A stretch of 64,000 nucleotides of DNA, from the NCBI RefSeq assembly GCF_900117395.1, contig NZ_FPEG01000001.1, positions 330,191 to 394,190 of the forward strand, given 5' to 3'. The notes under the pieces are model-generated. The model was not told the DNA's origin. It was given only the letters and a program-made list of their open reading frames with translations, and did no database searches. Positions 17,632 to 26,667 of this stretch are shown piece after piece; the first letter of the stretch is position 1, and each line of letters begins with the position of its first letter. This DNA comes from Agrococcus sp. Marseille-P2731. GTDB lineage: Bacteria > Actinomycetota > Actinomycetes > Actinomycetales > Microbacteriaceae. Both the position numbers and the translations under genes were made by a program.

Positions 17632-17925
17632 CTAGGAGGGGGCGAGCCCGGCCGACTGCTCGTGCGAGCGGAGCGTCGCGCGCACCTCGTCGAGGAAGGC
17701 GTCGACCTCCCCGGCCGCATAGCCCTCGCGGAACCGCGTGGTCGCGAATCGCGCGGCGGCGACGTCGTCGGAGAGGAGCTCGATCGCTGCACCGTCGCCC
17801 TCGAGGTATCCGCGGAGCGTCAGCACGATGCGATCCAGGTAGTCGTCCACCTCGTCGGCCTCATAGCCCGGCGCGAACCGCGTCATCGAGAAGTGCTTCG
17901 TCACGATCTCCTGCGGTGTCAGCAT
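17632..17925 (-). CDS. Small DivIVA-domain protein
   Basis: 97 residues with two copies of the DivIVA N-terminal membrane/curvature motif: FAPGYEADEVDDYLD (about 17-31) and FREGYAAGEVDAFLDEV (about 67-83). It lacks the long coiled-coil C-terminus of full Wag31/DivIVA. It may bind poles or septa or modulate the main DivIVA; that is inferred from the motif alone. TAGGAT six bases upstream of the ATG indicates a leaderless transcript. Divergent from the MFS exporter. Confidence 0.85.
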   Translation of the reverse strand: MLTPQEIVTKHFSMTRFAPGYEADEVDDYLDRIVLTLRGYLEGDGAAIELLSDDVAAARFATTRFREGYAAGEVDAFLDEVRATLRSHEQSAGLAPS

Positions 17926-17973
17926 GCGCCGATCCTAGGGCGGGCGGCGCCAGCACTAGGCTTGCGCCGCACC

Positions 17974-19197
17974 ATGTCAGCCCCCACCGCACCCCACGCA
18001 TCCGCCGCCCGGTCCTTCCCGATGGCGCCGCTGCTCGTGCTCGCGCTGGCGATCTTCACCAACATCTCCGTCGAGATGCTGCCCATGGGGCTGCTGCTGC
18101 CGATGAGCCGCGAGCTCGCCGTGAGCGAGAGCGCCATCGGCCTGCTGGTGACGATCTTCGCGTTCACGGTCGTCGCCTCGTCGACCACGCTCATCCGCCT
18201 CACGCGCCGCGTGCCCAGGCACCTGCTCGTGCTCACCGTGCTCGCGGTCTTCGCCGTCAGCTGCTTCGGCTCGGCGCTGGCGCCGACCTACGAGTGGATG
18301 ATCGCCTTCCGCGTGCTCGGCGGCCTCGCACACGGTGTCTTCTGGACGGTCGTGGGCGCGTACGCCGCCTACCTCGTGCCGCCCCACCAGCTCGCGCGCG
18401 CCGTCGCGCTCACCTCAGCGGGCGGCTCCTTCGCCTACGTGCTCGGCCTGCCGCTGGCCACCCTGCTCGGGCAGGTGATCGGATGGCGCTGGTCGTTCGC
18501 GCTCTTCGGTGCCGTCTGCATCGTGGTCGCCGTGGCCGTCTGGCGGATGCTGCCGCCCGTCGATCACCTGCGGGACCAGGCGACCACCTCCACGGGATCC
18601 ATCGCGCTGCCGAGCCCCGAGCCGGGGAAGAGCCTGCGCGGCGTGGCGCTCGCGATCATCTCGACCACGCTCGTGATGCTCGGCCACTACGCGCTGTACA
18701 CCTACATCTCGCCCTTCCTCGTGCAGCACGCGGGGGTGCCCGAGTCGTGGCTCTCGGGCGCGCTGCTCGGCTACGGCGTCGTCGGCATCGTCGCGGTGCT
18801 CGCGATCGCGCTCTGGCTCGGCAAGCGCCCCACCGCGTCGACGCTCGCGATGATGCTCGCCGGCATCGTGGCGATGGTGCTGCTGGGCCTCTCGCAGCTC
18901 GCGCTGCTCACGATCGCCGCGGTGCTGGTGTGGGCCTTCGCGCTCGGCGCCCTGCCGGCGCTGCTGCAGACGAGGCAGCTGCAGGCGACGCCCGAGCGGC
19001 TGCTGCAGCAGGCCACCGCCTGGTACACGACGGGCTTCAACGTCGGCATCGGTGCCGGCGCGCTGCTGGGCGCGCTCGTGCTCGACTCGATCGGCGTCGC
19101 GTTCCTGCCCTGGGCGCTGTGCGCCGGGCTCGTCGTCGCCCTCGTGCTCGTCGCGGTCGACGCGGCGCTGCACCGCCGCGACCTCACGGCCCGCTGA
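17974..19197 (+). CDS. MFS transporter, DHA1/AraJ-like exporter
   Basis: 407 residues with about 12 predicted membrane helices. MPMGLLLPMSRELAVSESAIGLL at the first loop and FRVLGGLAHGVFWTVVGAYAA in helix 4 are typical of sugar-efflux/chloramphenicol-resistance-like MFS proteins (AraJ/CmlA group). A longer polar segment near 195-220 separates the two halves. TAGGCT at 17957-17962 gives a leader of only about five bases before the ATG. The substrate cannot be assigned. Its stop lies 6 bp from that of the convergent AI-2E-family gene. Confidence 0.88.
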   Translation: MSAPTAPHASAARSFPMAPLLVLALAIFTNISVEMLPMGLLLPMSRELAVSESAIGLLVTIFAFTVVASSTTLIRLTRRVPRHLLVLTVLAVFAVSCFGSALAPTYEWMIAFRVLGGLAHGVFWTVVGAYAAYLVPPHQLARAVALTSAGGSFAYVLGLPLATLLGQVIGWRWSFALFGAVCIVVAVAVWRMLPPVDHLRDQATTSTGSIALPSPEPGKSLRGVALAIISTTLVMLGHYALYTYISPFLVQHAGVPESWLSGALLGYGVVGIVAVLAIALWLGKRPTASTLAMMLAGIVAMVLLGLSQLALLTIAAVLVWAFALGALPALLQTRQLQATPERLLQQATAWYTTGFNVGIGAGALLGALVLDSIGVAFLPWALCAGLVVALVLVAVDAALHRRDLTAR

Positions 19198-19203
19198 CGC
19201 GGT

Positions 19204-20385
19204 TCAGCGGCGGTGGCGCCGCTGCGACGCGCGCGCAGCCGCACCCGTCTCCACGACCTCCGGCCGCTTCTGCCGGAACATCCGCGCGGGGGTGTCCTCG
19301 CCGTCCCACACCTGCACGATGCCCCACGCGACCGCGGCGACGGGCACCGAGAGCACGGCGCCGACAACGCCACCGAGGACGGTGCCGATGGTCAGGGCGA
19401 TGAGGATGACGAGCGCGTGCAGCTTGAGCGAGCGACCCATCACGACCGGCTGCAGGAAGTTGCCCTCGAGCTGGTTGACGACGATGACGGCGCCCAGCAC
19501 GATCAGGGCGGTCACGACCTCGCCGGTCGACACGAGCGCCACGAGCGTGGCGAGGATGCCAGCGAGGGTGGCGCCCACGAGCGGGATGAAGGCGAGCAGG
19601 AAGACGAGGACCGCGAGCGGCAGGGCGAGCGGGATCTGGAGGATCCACAGCACCACGCCGATGCCGACGGCGTCGACGAGCGCGACGGTGGCCGTGCCGC
19701 GAACGTATCCGCCCAGCGTGTCGACGGTGCGGTCGCCGATGCGCTCGGCGCGGGCGTAGGACTCGCCCTCGAAGGGCCGCAGCAGGAACTCCCAGATGCG
19801 CGGGCCGTCCTTCAGGAAGAAGAACAGCACGACGATCATCAGCACGAGCCCGGTGAGGAAGCTCGCGGCGGCGCTGACGCCCGCGAGCGCGCCGGAGCCG
19901 AACTGGGCGCTCGTGACGAAGTCGATCACAGCGTCGCGCGCCTCGGTGATCTGCTCGTCGGTGGGGGCGAACGGCAGGGTGGCCACCCACTCGAGCACCC
20001 GGTCGAATCCTTCCTGCGCCTGCTCCGCGAGCTCGCCGAACTGGTCGCGCACCGCGTTGACGATGAGCCAGACCACGCCGCCGAGCACCACGACGATGGC
20101 GAGCAGCGAGATCACCGTCGCGAGCACCGACGGCACGCCCTTGCGGCGCATCCAGCGCATCAGGGGAGCGAAGGCCGAGGCGAGGATGAGCGCGAGGATC
20201 ACCGGGATGATGACGAGCGTGAGCTGCGTCATGGCGTAGACGAGCCCGGCGACGACCAGCAGCACCAGGATGATCTGGAGGGCCCGCGTCGCGAGTCGGC
20301 CGAACGAGTCGGCCCACAGCGACCACGGTGGCCGGACGGGCCGCTGAGCGACGGGTGTCGGCTGCGTGCGTGTGAACAGGCCCAT
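19204..20385 (-). CDS. AI-2E family (PerM/YdbN) membrane protein
   Basis: 393 residues. It shows the family layout: two or three N-terminal helices, a soluble central helix region (VRDQFGELAEQAQEGFDRVLEWVA, about 95-118), then a C-terminal block of helices with the conserved GXXXGTATVALVDAVGIG and FIPLVGATLAGILATLVAL, and NQLEGNFLQPVVMGRSLKLHAL. The family is named after a proposed autoinducer-2 exporter, but members also act as ion or antiporter proteins, so the substrate is open. GGAGGGGG precedes the ATG at 20385; the longer frame upstream is not coding. Confidence 0.88.
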   Translation of the reverse strand: MGLFTRTQPTPVAQRPVRPPWSLWADSFGRLATRALQIILVLLVVAGLVYAMTQLTLVIIPVILALILASAFAPLMRWMRRKGVPSVLATVISLLAIVVVLGGVVWLIVNAVRDQFGELAEQAQEGFDRVLEWVATLPFAPTDEQITEARDAVIDFVTSAQFGSGALAGVSAAASFLTGLVLMIVVLFFFLKDGPRIWEFLLRPFEGESYARAERIGDRTVDTLGGYVRGTATVALVDAVGIGVVLWILQIPLALPLAVLVFLLAFIPLVGATLAGILATLVALVSTGEVVTALIVLGAVIVVNQLEGNFLQPVVMGRSLKLHALVILIALTIGTVLGGVVGAVLSVPVAAVAWGIVQVWDGEDTPARMFRQKRPEVVETGAAARASQRRHRR

Positions 20386-20414
20386 GGTTCCCCCTCCGAA
20401 GCGTGCGCCCAAAC

Positions 20415-21353
20415 CTACCGATCGGCGGCTGGGAGCGACGGCGCCGTGGGCGCTCGCTCGTCGGCCGCGGCATCCGCTGGCACCGCGCCGCGCAGCGCCT
20501 CGCGCACGGCGGTGATCGCGGGCGAGCCGCTCGAGGCCGACCGGGCGGCCGTGAAGACCTCGCGCCGGGGCGCCCCCGGCAGCGGCAGCGCGCGGAACCG
20601 CACGGGCGTGCCGACCCAGGTGAGGTCGTTCATGATCCCGACGGCGTGCCCGGTCTCGATCAGCCGCATCTGCGCTTGCAGATCGGCGGTCGCGAAGCGC
20701 ACGTCGGGCTCGAAGCCGGCGATGCGGCACTGCTGCTCGCCGAAGTGCCGCGATGCGGCGCCCTGCGGCTCCATGACCCAGGGGTGGGCGGATGCGTCGG
20801 CGAGCGAGCCGATGCGGCTGCCGGGTGGCACCGCCAGTCGCAGCGCATCCGTCATGAGCACCTCGCGGTCGAGCCCGAGGTGCTGCGGGGCCGCGTGCCC
20901 CGGGTACTGCTCGGCGACGACGAGGTCGAAGTCGCCCACGTGCGTGTCGTAGAGGGCGGTCTCGGGCTCGCGCTGCACCATCTCGATGCGCACCTCCGGA
21001 GCGGTCTCCGCGAGGATCCGCAGCATGCCGGGCACGAGCGACAGCGCCGCCGACTGGAAGACGGCGATGCGCACGGTGCCGATCGGGCGACCGAGCGACA
21101 CCGCGACGGCGCGCTCGGCCGTCTCGAGCTGGGCGAGGATGCCCTCGGCGTGCTGGGCGAGCAGCTCACCCTGCGGAGTGAGTGCGAGCCGCCGCCCCTG
21201 CTTGCGCGTGAGGGGCACGCCGACCTCTCGCTCGAGCGCCGAGAGCTGCTGGGAGACGGCGCTCGGCGCGTAGGCGAGCGCTGTGGCGACCGCTGCGATC
21301 GTGCCACGCAGGCGCAGCTCGCGCAGCAGTCTGAGCCGTCGGATGTCGAGCAT
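20415..21353 (-). CDS. LysR-family regulator, probable putA regulator
   Basis: 312 residues. An N-terminal winged helix (LRLLRELRLRGTIAAVATALAYAPSAVSQQLSALEREVG, about 6-44) is followed by a LysR substrate-binding domain starting near residue 92 (TVRIAVFQSAALSLVPGML). It is transcribed divergently from bifunctional proline dehydrogenase with a 139-bp gap. By analogy with other LysR genes next to catabolic operons it probably responds to proline or a downstream metabolite. The gap contains the interrupted palindrome CTTTTCGCGATGC...TTCTCGAAGG, a candidate operator. Confidence 0.88.
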   Translation of the reverse strand: MLDIRRLRLLRELRLRGTIAAVATALAYAPSAVSQQLSALEREVGVPLTRKQGRRLALTPQGELLAQHAEGILAQLETAERAVAVSLGRPIGTVRIAVFQSAALSLVPGMLRILAETAPEVRIEMVQREPETALYDTHVGDFDLVVAEQYPGHAAPQHLGLDREVLMTDALRLAVPPGSRIGSLADASAHPWVMEPQGAASRHFGEQQCRIAGFEPDVRFATADLQAQMRLIETGHAVGIMNDLTWVGTPVRFRALPLPGAPRREVFTAARSASSGSPAITAVREALRGAVPADAAADERAPTAPSLPAADR

Positions 21354-21492
21354 GCGCGCCCTTCGAGAAGCATCGCGAAAAGCGACGGATACTCGTCGCC
21401 AACCGTCACTGTACCTGAATGGTGGATGGGTGCAGACTGGCGCTGCGCGCACCGTCGTGCGCACCTCCATCACCGCAGGAAAGGGCAGCAGC

Positions 21493-24400
21493 ATGGGCGC
21501 AGCCGCCACCCCGAAGCACGCCGAGATCACCGGCACCGAGACGACCGTGGACGCGGCCGAGCTCGCAGAGCTCCAGGCGCTCGCGCCGCAGATCGTCGAG
21601 CAGGTGCGCACCTGGCTCGAGCAGGCGGAGCAGATCCCCTCCGACTCGAGCGCCGAGCAGCTCGCCGGCGTGCTGCGCGACCCGAAGGGCCTTGACTTCG
21701 CGGTCGCCTTCGTCGACGGCGTCGTGCGCCCCGAGGACGTCCACGTCGCTGCGCGCACGCTGCGCGAGATCGCCGGGGATGCGCCCTCGTTCCTCCCCTG
21801 GCCGATGCGCCAGGCGCTCAAGCTCGGCGGCGGCGTCGCGCCCCTCGCCCCGCAGGTCGTCGTCCCGATCGCGCGCCGCGTGCTGCGCGAGATGGTCGGC
21901 CACCTCATCATCGACGCGACCGACGCCCGCCTCGGTGCCGCGATCAAGCGCATCCGCGCCACCGGCGCCCGTCTGAACGTCAACCTGCTCGGCGAGGCCG
22001 TGCTCGGCGACCGCGAGGCGAAGCGCCGCCTCGAGGGCACCATGGCGCTCATCGAGCGCGACGACGTCGACTACGTCTCGATCAAGGTCTCTGCCACGAC
22101 CGCGCCGCACCAGGCGTTCGGCTTCGACGCCGCCGTCGAGCACGTGATCGAGCGGCTGCTGCCGCTCTATCGCCGCGCAGCCGAGACGAAGACCTTCATC
22201 AACCTCGACATGGAGGAGTACAAGGACCTCGAGATGACCATGGCGGTCTTCACGCGGATCCTGGAGACGCCGGGCCTCGAGCAGTACCGCGGCGGCATCG
22301 TGCTGCAGGCCTACCTGCCCGACGCGCTGCCCGCGATGCAGCGCCTGCAGGTGTGGGCCGCCGAGCGCCGCGCGCAGGGCGGGGCAGGCGTCAAGGTGCG
22401 CCTCGTCAAGGGCGCGAACCTGCCGATGGAGCGCGTCGAGGCCTCGATCCACGACTGGCCGCTCGCGACCTGGCACACGAAGCAGGACAGCGACACGCAC
22501 TACAAGCGAGTGCTCGCCTGGTCGCTGACGCCTGAGCGCATCGGCAACGTCGAGCTCGGCGTCGCCGGCCACAACCTCTTCGACGTCGCCTTCGCGTGGC
22601 TGCTCGCGAAGCAGCGCGGCATCACCGCGGGGCTCGAGTTCGAGATGCTGCTCGGCATGGCGCAGGGCCAGGCAGAGGTCGTGCGCCGCGACGTCGGCGG
22701 CCTGCTGCTCTACACCCCGGTCGTGCACCCGGCCGAGTTCGACGTGGCGATCGCCTACCTGATCCGCCGCCTCGAGGAGGGTGCGAGCCGCGAGAACTTC
22801 ATGTCGGCCGTCTTCGAGCTCGCGAACGACCGCGGCCTCTTCGACCGCGAGCGCGACCGCTTCCTCGCGTCGCTCGACGCGCTCGCCGCGCAGGCGCCCG
22901 GCACGCACCGCGTGCAGGACCGCACGCAGGCGCCGGAGCCGGCAGCGACCGACGCGTTCCACAACGCGCCCGACACCGACCCCTCGCTGCCCGCCAACCA
23001 GGCCTGGGCAGCAGGCATCCGCGAGCGCGCGCAGGGCTCGAGCCTGGGCGCAGACGCCGTCGCTGCCGCGACCCTGCACGACGCCGCAGCGCTCGACGCC
23101 GTGATCGAGACCGGCATCGCCGCCAACGACGCGTGGCGCTCGCTCTCGGGCGCCGAGCGCGCCGAGATCCTGCACCGCGTCGGTCACGAGCTCGAGGTGC
23201 GCCGCGCAGAGCTCATGGAGGTCGCCGCGAGCGAGGCGGGCAAGACGCTCGACCAGTCCGACCCCGAGGTCTCCGAGGCGATCGACTTCGCGCACTACTA
23301 CGCCGAGCGCGCGCGCGACCTCGACCGCGTCGACGGCGCCACCGCGGTGCCCTCGCGGCTGATCGTCGTCACGCCGCCGTGGAACTTCCCGATCGCCATC
23401 CCCGCGGGCTCGACCCTCGCAGCCCTCGCGAGCGGCGCATCCGTCATCATCAAGCCCGCCCGCGCCACCGCGCGCACCGGAGCCACGATGGTCGAGGCGC
23501 TCTGGGCCGCCGGTGTGCCGAAGGACGTGCTGCAGCTCGTGCAGCTCGGCGAGCGCTCGCTCGGCGACCAGCTCATCGGAGACGAGCGCGTCGACCGCGT
23601 GATCCTCACCGGCGGCTTCGAGACCGCGCAGGCCTTCCGACGCATCCGCCCCGACCTCAGCCTGCTGGCCGAGACGAGCGGCAAGAACGCCATCATCGTC
23701 ACCCCCTCCGCCGACTTCGACCTCGCGGCGAAGGACATCGTCTCGAGCGCCTTCGGCCACGCCGGCCAGAAGTGCTCGGCGGCCTCGCTGGTGATCCTCG
23801 TCGGCCAGGCCGGCCGCTCGAAGCGCCTGCACAACCAGATCGTCGACGGCGTGCGCTCGCTCGAGGTCGGCTACCCGTGGGAGGCCACGAGCCAGATGGG
23901 CCCGATCGTCGCGCCCGCCGAGGGCAAGCTGCTCGACGGCCTGACGACGCTCGGCGAGGGCGAGTCGTGGATCGTCGAGCCGAAGCAGCTCGACGACGAG
24001 GGCAAGCTGTGGACGCCGGGCCTGCGCGCAGGCGTGCAGCGCGGCAGCGAGTACCACCTGACGGAGTACTTCGGGCCGATCCTCGGCATCATGCGCGTCG
24101 AGACGCTGGAGGAGGCGATCGCGATCGTCAACGAGGTCGACTACGGCCTCACCTCCGGCATCCACTCGCTCAACCCGGCAGAGATCGGCCGGTGGCTCGA
24201 CACCATCGAGGCCGGCAACCTCTACGTCAACCGCGGCATCACCGGCGCGATCGTGCAGCGCCAGCCCTTCGGCGGCTGGAAGCGCTCGGTCGTCGGCCCG
24301 ACCACGAAGGCCGGCGGCCCGAGCTACCTCATGCCGCTCGTCGAGTGGGTGAGCGCCGAGGCTGCGCAGCTCGCGCCGATCGAGCTGCTGTCGGTGCAGA

Positions 24401-25008
24401 CGGTCGTCGACGCCATCGAGTCGCTGGCGAGGTCGGCGGATGCGTCGGTGACGGTCGCCGAGGCCGCGGCGCTGTGGCGGTCGGCCGGCTCCGACCAGCA
24501 GGTGTGGGCGACCGACCTGGGCGTGGCGCGCGACGAGCAGCAGCTGCTGGCCGAGCGCGACATCCTGCGGCACCTGCCGATGCCGGGCGTCACCATCCGC
24601 CTCGCGGAGGGCGGCCGCATCGTGCAGCTCGCGCGATCGGTGGTCGCAGCGCTGCGCGCCGGAGCCTCGGTGCGCGTCTCGACGGCGATCGAGCCGGCAC
24701 CCGCGGTGCGGGCTGCGCTCGCCGCGGCGAACGTGCCGGTCGAGGTGCAGGACGACGCCGCCTTCCGGCGCGCTGCTGCGGGCCTGGGCCAGGGGCGCAT
24801 CCGCTATCTCGCGGCAGAGGACGCCGTCGCCGAAGGCGTGCGCGCGCTCGCCGAGGCGGTCGACGGGCGCCCCGACCTCGCCATCGTGTCGCACGCACTC
24901 GTCGAGGCCGGCCGGGTCGAGATGCTGCCGTTCCTGCGCGAGCAGGCGATCGCCATCACGGCGCACCGCTTCGGCACGCCGAACCACCTGACCGACGCGC
25001 TGATCTAG
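21493..25008 (+). CDS. putA: Bifunctional proline dehydrogenase / L-glutamate gamma-semialdehyde dehydrogenase
   Basis: 1171 residues; oxidises proline to glutamate in two steps. The FAD-dependent PRODH barrel (about 90-450) contains YVSIKVSATTAPHQAFGF, KTFINLDMEEYKDL, KVRLVKGANLPMERVEAS and the C-terminal RRLEEGASRENFM motif. The aldehyde dehydrogenase domain (about 510-1000) has VVTPPWNFPIAIPAG, the catalytic-Glu region LLAETSGKNA and the nucleophile in FGHAGQKCSAAS. A C-terminal extension of about 170 residues follows, as in actinobacterial PutA. AGGAAAGG precedes the ATG at 21493; the open frame upstream overlaps the divergent LysR gene. Confidence 0.96.
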   Translation: MGAAATPKHAEITGTETTVDAAELAELQALAPQIVEQVRTWLEQAEQIPSDSSAEQLAGVLRDPKGLDFAVAFVDGVVRPEDVHVAARTLREIAGDAPSFLPWPMRQALKLGGGVAPLAPQVVVPIARRVLREMVGHLIIDATDARLGAAIKRIRATGARLNVNLLGEAVLGDREAKRRLEGTMALIERDDVDYVSIKVSATTAPHQAFGFDAAVEHVIERLLPLYRRAAETKTFINLDMEEYKDLEMTMAVFTRILETPGLEQYRGGIVLQAYLPDALPAMQRLQVWAAERRAQGGAGVKVRLVKGANLPMERVEASIHDWPLATWHTKQDSDTHYKRVLAWSLTPERIGNVELGVAGHNLFDVAFAWLLAKQRGITAGLEFEMLLGMAQGQAEVVRRDVGGLLLYTPVVHPAEFDVAIAYLIRRLEEGASRENFMSAVFELANDRGLFDRERDRFLASLDALAAQAPGTHRVQDRTQAPEPAATDAFHNAPDTDPSLPANQAWAAGIRERAQGSSLGADAVAAATLHDAAALDAVIETGIAANDAWRSLSGAERAEILHRVGHELEVRRAELMEVAASEAGKTLDQSDPEVSEAIDFAHYYAERARDLDRVDGATAVPSRLIVVTPPWNFPIAIPAGSTLAALASGASVIIKPARATARTGATMVEALWAAGVPKDVLQLVQLGERSLGDQLIGDERVDRVILTGGFETAQAFRRIRPDLSLLAETSGKNAIIVTPSADFDLAAKDIVSSAFGHAGQKCSAASLVILVGQAGRSKRLHNQIVDGVRSLEVGYPWEATSQMGPIVAPAEGKLLDGLTTLGEGESWIVEPKQLDDEGKLWTPGLRAGVQRGSEYHLTEYFGPILGIMRVETLEEAIAIVNEVDYGLTSGIHSLNPAEIGRWLDTIEAGNLYVNRGITGAIVQRQPFGGWKRSVVGPTTKAGGPSYLMPLVEWVSAEAAQLAPIELLSVQTVVDAIESLARSADASVTVAEAAALWRSAGSDQQVWATDLGVARDEQQLLAERDILRHLPMPGVTIRLAEGGRIVQLARSVVAALRAGASVRVSTAIEPAPAVRAALAAANVPVEVQDDAAFRRAAAGLGQGRIRYLAAEDAVAEGVRALAEAVDGRPDLAIVSHALVEAGRVEMLPFLREQAIAITAHRFGTPNHLTDALI

Positions 25009-25021
25009 CGCACGCCAGCGA

Positions 25022-25149
25022 AGGACCCCTTCCGCCATCGCGGACCCGGTGCACCGGGTCCCCGATGGCAGAAGGGGTCCTCGTTCGTGGGGACCCCTTC
25101 CGCCACGAGGGACCCGGCGCACGGGGTCCCCGATGGCAGAAGGGGTCCC
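25022..25149. repeat. Two tandem long palindromes (family C) between putA and glyA
   Basis: Each 60-bp unit (25022-25081 and 25090-25149) is a near-perfect hairpin: GGACCCCTTCCGCCATCG and GGACCCGG on the left pair with CCGGGTCC and CGATGGCAGAAGGGGTCC on the right. They probably terminate putA transcription before the glyA promoter. Two successive stems of this size are unusual. Confidence 0.88.
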
Positions 25150-25181
25150 TGTGCGGAGGCGCGGGGGGAGCGGTCGCGAGA

Positions 25182-25187
25182 TATCAT
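25182..25187 (+). promoter_or_regulatory. -10 box of the glyA-folD operon
   Basis: TATCAT six bases before the first stem of the ZTP riboswitch puts the transcript start at about 25193, so the RNA begins directly with the aptamer. No clear -35 is seen. Confidence 0.6.
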
Positions 25188-25191
25188 GGTG

Positions 25192-25262
25192 GGAGGCCGT
25201 GACTGGCGCACAGGTGGAGCACCACCGGGGAGCGGCCGATCTCGAGCCGCGCGCCTGGGCGA
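25192..25262 (+). promoter_or_regulatory. ZTP (pfl) riboswitch controlling glyA-folD
   Basis: The pfl core is present: GGCCGTGACTGGCG (25195-25208), the P2 hairpin AGGTGG-AGCA-CCACC followed by GGGGAGCGGCC (closing strand, 25227-25237), and the conserved 3' part CGCCTGGGCG (25252-25261), whose CGCC can form the pseudoknot with GGCG of the first strand. Known ZTP riboswitches sense ZTP/ZMP, a signal of 10-formyl-THF shortage, and switch on folate one-carbon genes. CGCCAG at 25266-25271 could pair with CTGGCG as the alternative structure; that platform is inferred. Confidence 0.92.
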
Positions 25263-25305
25263 CACCGCCAGCGACGCGCGCGAGCGCATCAGCGAAGGAG
25301 CACCC

Positions 25306-26667
25306 GTGACCGACCGCATGCCCAGCACGTTCAACTCGCCCCTCGCCGAGGTCGATCCCGAGATCGCCGAGGTCCTGCAGCAGGAGCTGAACCGCCAGCG
25401 CGACTTCCTCGAGATGATCGCGAGCGAGAACTTCGTGCCGGTCGCGGTGCTCGAGTCCGCCGGCAGCGTGCTGACCAACAAGTACGCAGAGGGCTACCCG
25501 GGCCGCCGCTACTACGGCGGCTGCGAGTACGTCGACGTCGCCGAGCAGCTCGCGATCGACCGCGCCAAGTCGCTCTTCGGCGCCGAGTTCGCCAACGTGC
25601 AGCCCCACTCGGGCGCCACCGCCAACGCCGCCGTCCTGCACGCGATCGCGCGCCCGGGCGACACGGTGCTCGGCCTCTCGCTCGACCACGGCGGCCACCT
25701 CACGCACGGCATGAAGATCAACTTCTCCGGCCGGCTCTACGACATCGTCGCCTACGGCGTCGACGCCGAGACGAGCCGCGTCGACATGGAGGAGGTGCGC
25801 CGCCTCGCCATCGAGCACAAGCCGAAGGTGATCGTCGCCGGCTGGTCGGCCTACCCGCGCCAGCTCGACTTCGCGGCCTTCCGCGCCATCGCCGACGAGG
25901 TCGGCGCGCTGCTGTGGGTCGACATGGCCCACTTCGCGGGCCTCGTCGCCGCCGGCGTGCACCCGAGCCCGGTGCCGCACGCGCACGTCGTCTCGTCCAC
26001 GGTGCACAAGACCATCGGCGGCCCCCGTTCGGGCTTCATCCTGACGAACGACGCCGACATCGCGAAGAAGATCAACTCCGGCGTCTTCCCCGGCCAGCAG
26101 GGCGGCCCGCTCATGCACGCGATCGCGGCGAAGGCGACCGCCTTCAAGCTCGCGGCCTCCGCCGAGTTCAAGGAGCGCCAGGAGCGCACCCTGCGCGGCG
26201 CGCACATCCTCGCCGACCGCCTCATGCAGCAGGATGTGGCGGATGCGGGCATCACCGTGCGCTCGAACGGCACCGACGTGCACCTGGTGCTCGTCGACCT
26301 GCGCGACGCCGCGATCGACGGCAAGCAGGCCGAGGATCTCCTGCACGAGATCCGCATCACCGTGAACCGCAACGCCGTGCCCAACGACCCGCGGCCTCCG
26401 ATGGTCACGTCGGGCCTCCGCATCGGCACGCCGGCGCTTGCCACCCGCGGCTTCGGCGACACCGAGTTCACCGAGGTCGCCGACGTGATCGCGCTCGCGC
26501 TGCAGCTCGGCGCCGATGCAGCCGAGGCCGACCTCGAGCCGCTGCGCGCCCGCGTCGCGAAGCTCGCCGACGCCTTCCCGCTCTACGCGGGCTTCGGCCC
26601 CTCGGGGCAGCCCGAGGCGGTGCACGAGCTCGGCTCGTCGGTCGACGGCAGCGGCTCCGCCCGATGA
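25306..26667 (+). CDS. glyA: Serine hydroxymethyltransferase
   Basis: 453 residues; PLP enzyme interconverting serine + THF and glycine + 5,10-methylene-THF. Landmarks: [29 protein letters not shown] (about 54-70), [19 protein letters not shown], and the PLP lysine in [13 protein letters not shown]. It starts at a GTG five bases after GAAGGAG. It lies behind a ZTP riboswitch and overlaps folD by four bases (ATGA), so both enzymes are made from one regulated transcript. Confidence 0.97.
   Translation: MTDRMPSTFNSPLAEVDPEIAEVLQQELNRQRDFLEMIASENFVPVAVLESAGSVLTNKYAEGYPGRRYYGGCEYVDVAEQLAIDRAKSLFGAEFANVQPHSGATANAAVLHAIARPGDTVLGLSLDHGGHLTHGMKINFSGRLYDIVAYGVDAETSRVDMEEVRRLAIEHKPKVIVAGWSAYPRQLDFAAFRAIADEVGALLWVDMAHFAGLVAAGVHPSPVPHAHVVSSTVHKTIGGPRSGFILTNDADIAKKINSGVFPGQQGGPLMHAIAAKATAFKLAASAEFKERQERTLRGAHILADRLMQQDVADAGITVRSNGTDVHLVLVDLRDAAIDGKQAEDLLHEIRITVNRNAVPNDPRPPMVTSGLRIGTPALATRGFGDTEFTEVADVIALALQLGADAAEADLEPLRARVAKLADAFPLYAGFGPSGQPEAVHELGSSVDGSGSAR

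Noticed and set aside
21406..26625. Minus-strand open frame of about 1740 codons opposite putA and glyA
   Set aside because: Shadow of PutA and GlyA codon bias; both plus-strand proteins have intact catalytic motifs.
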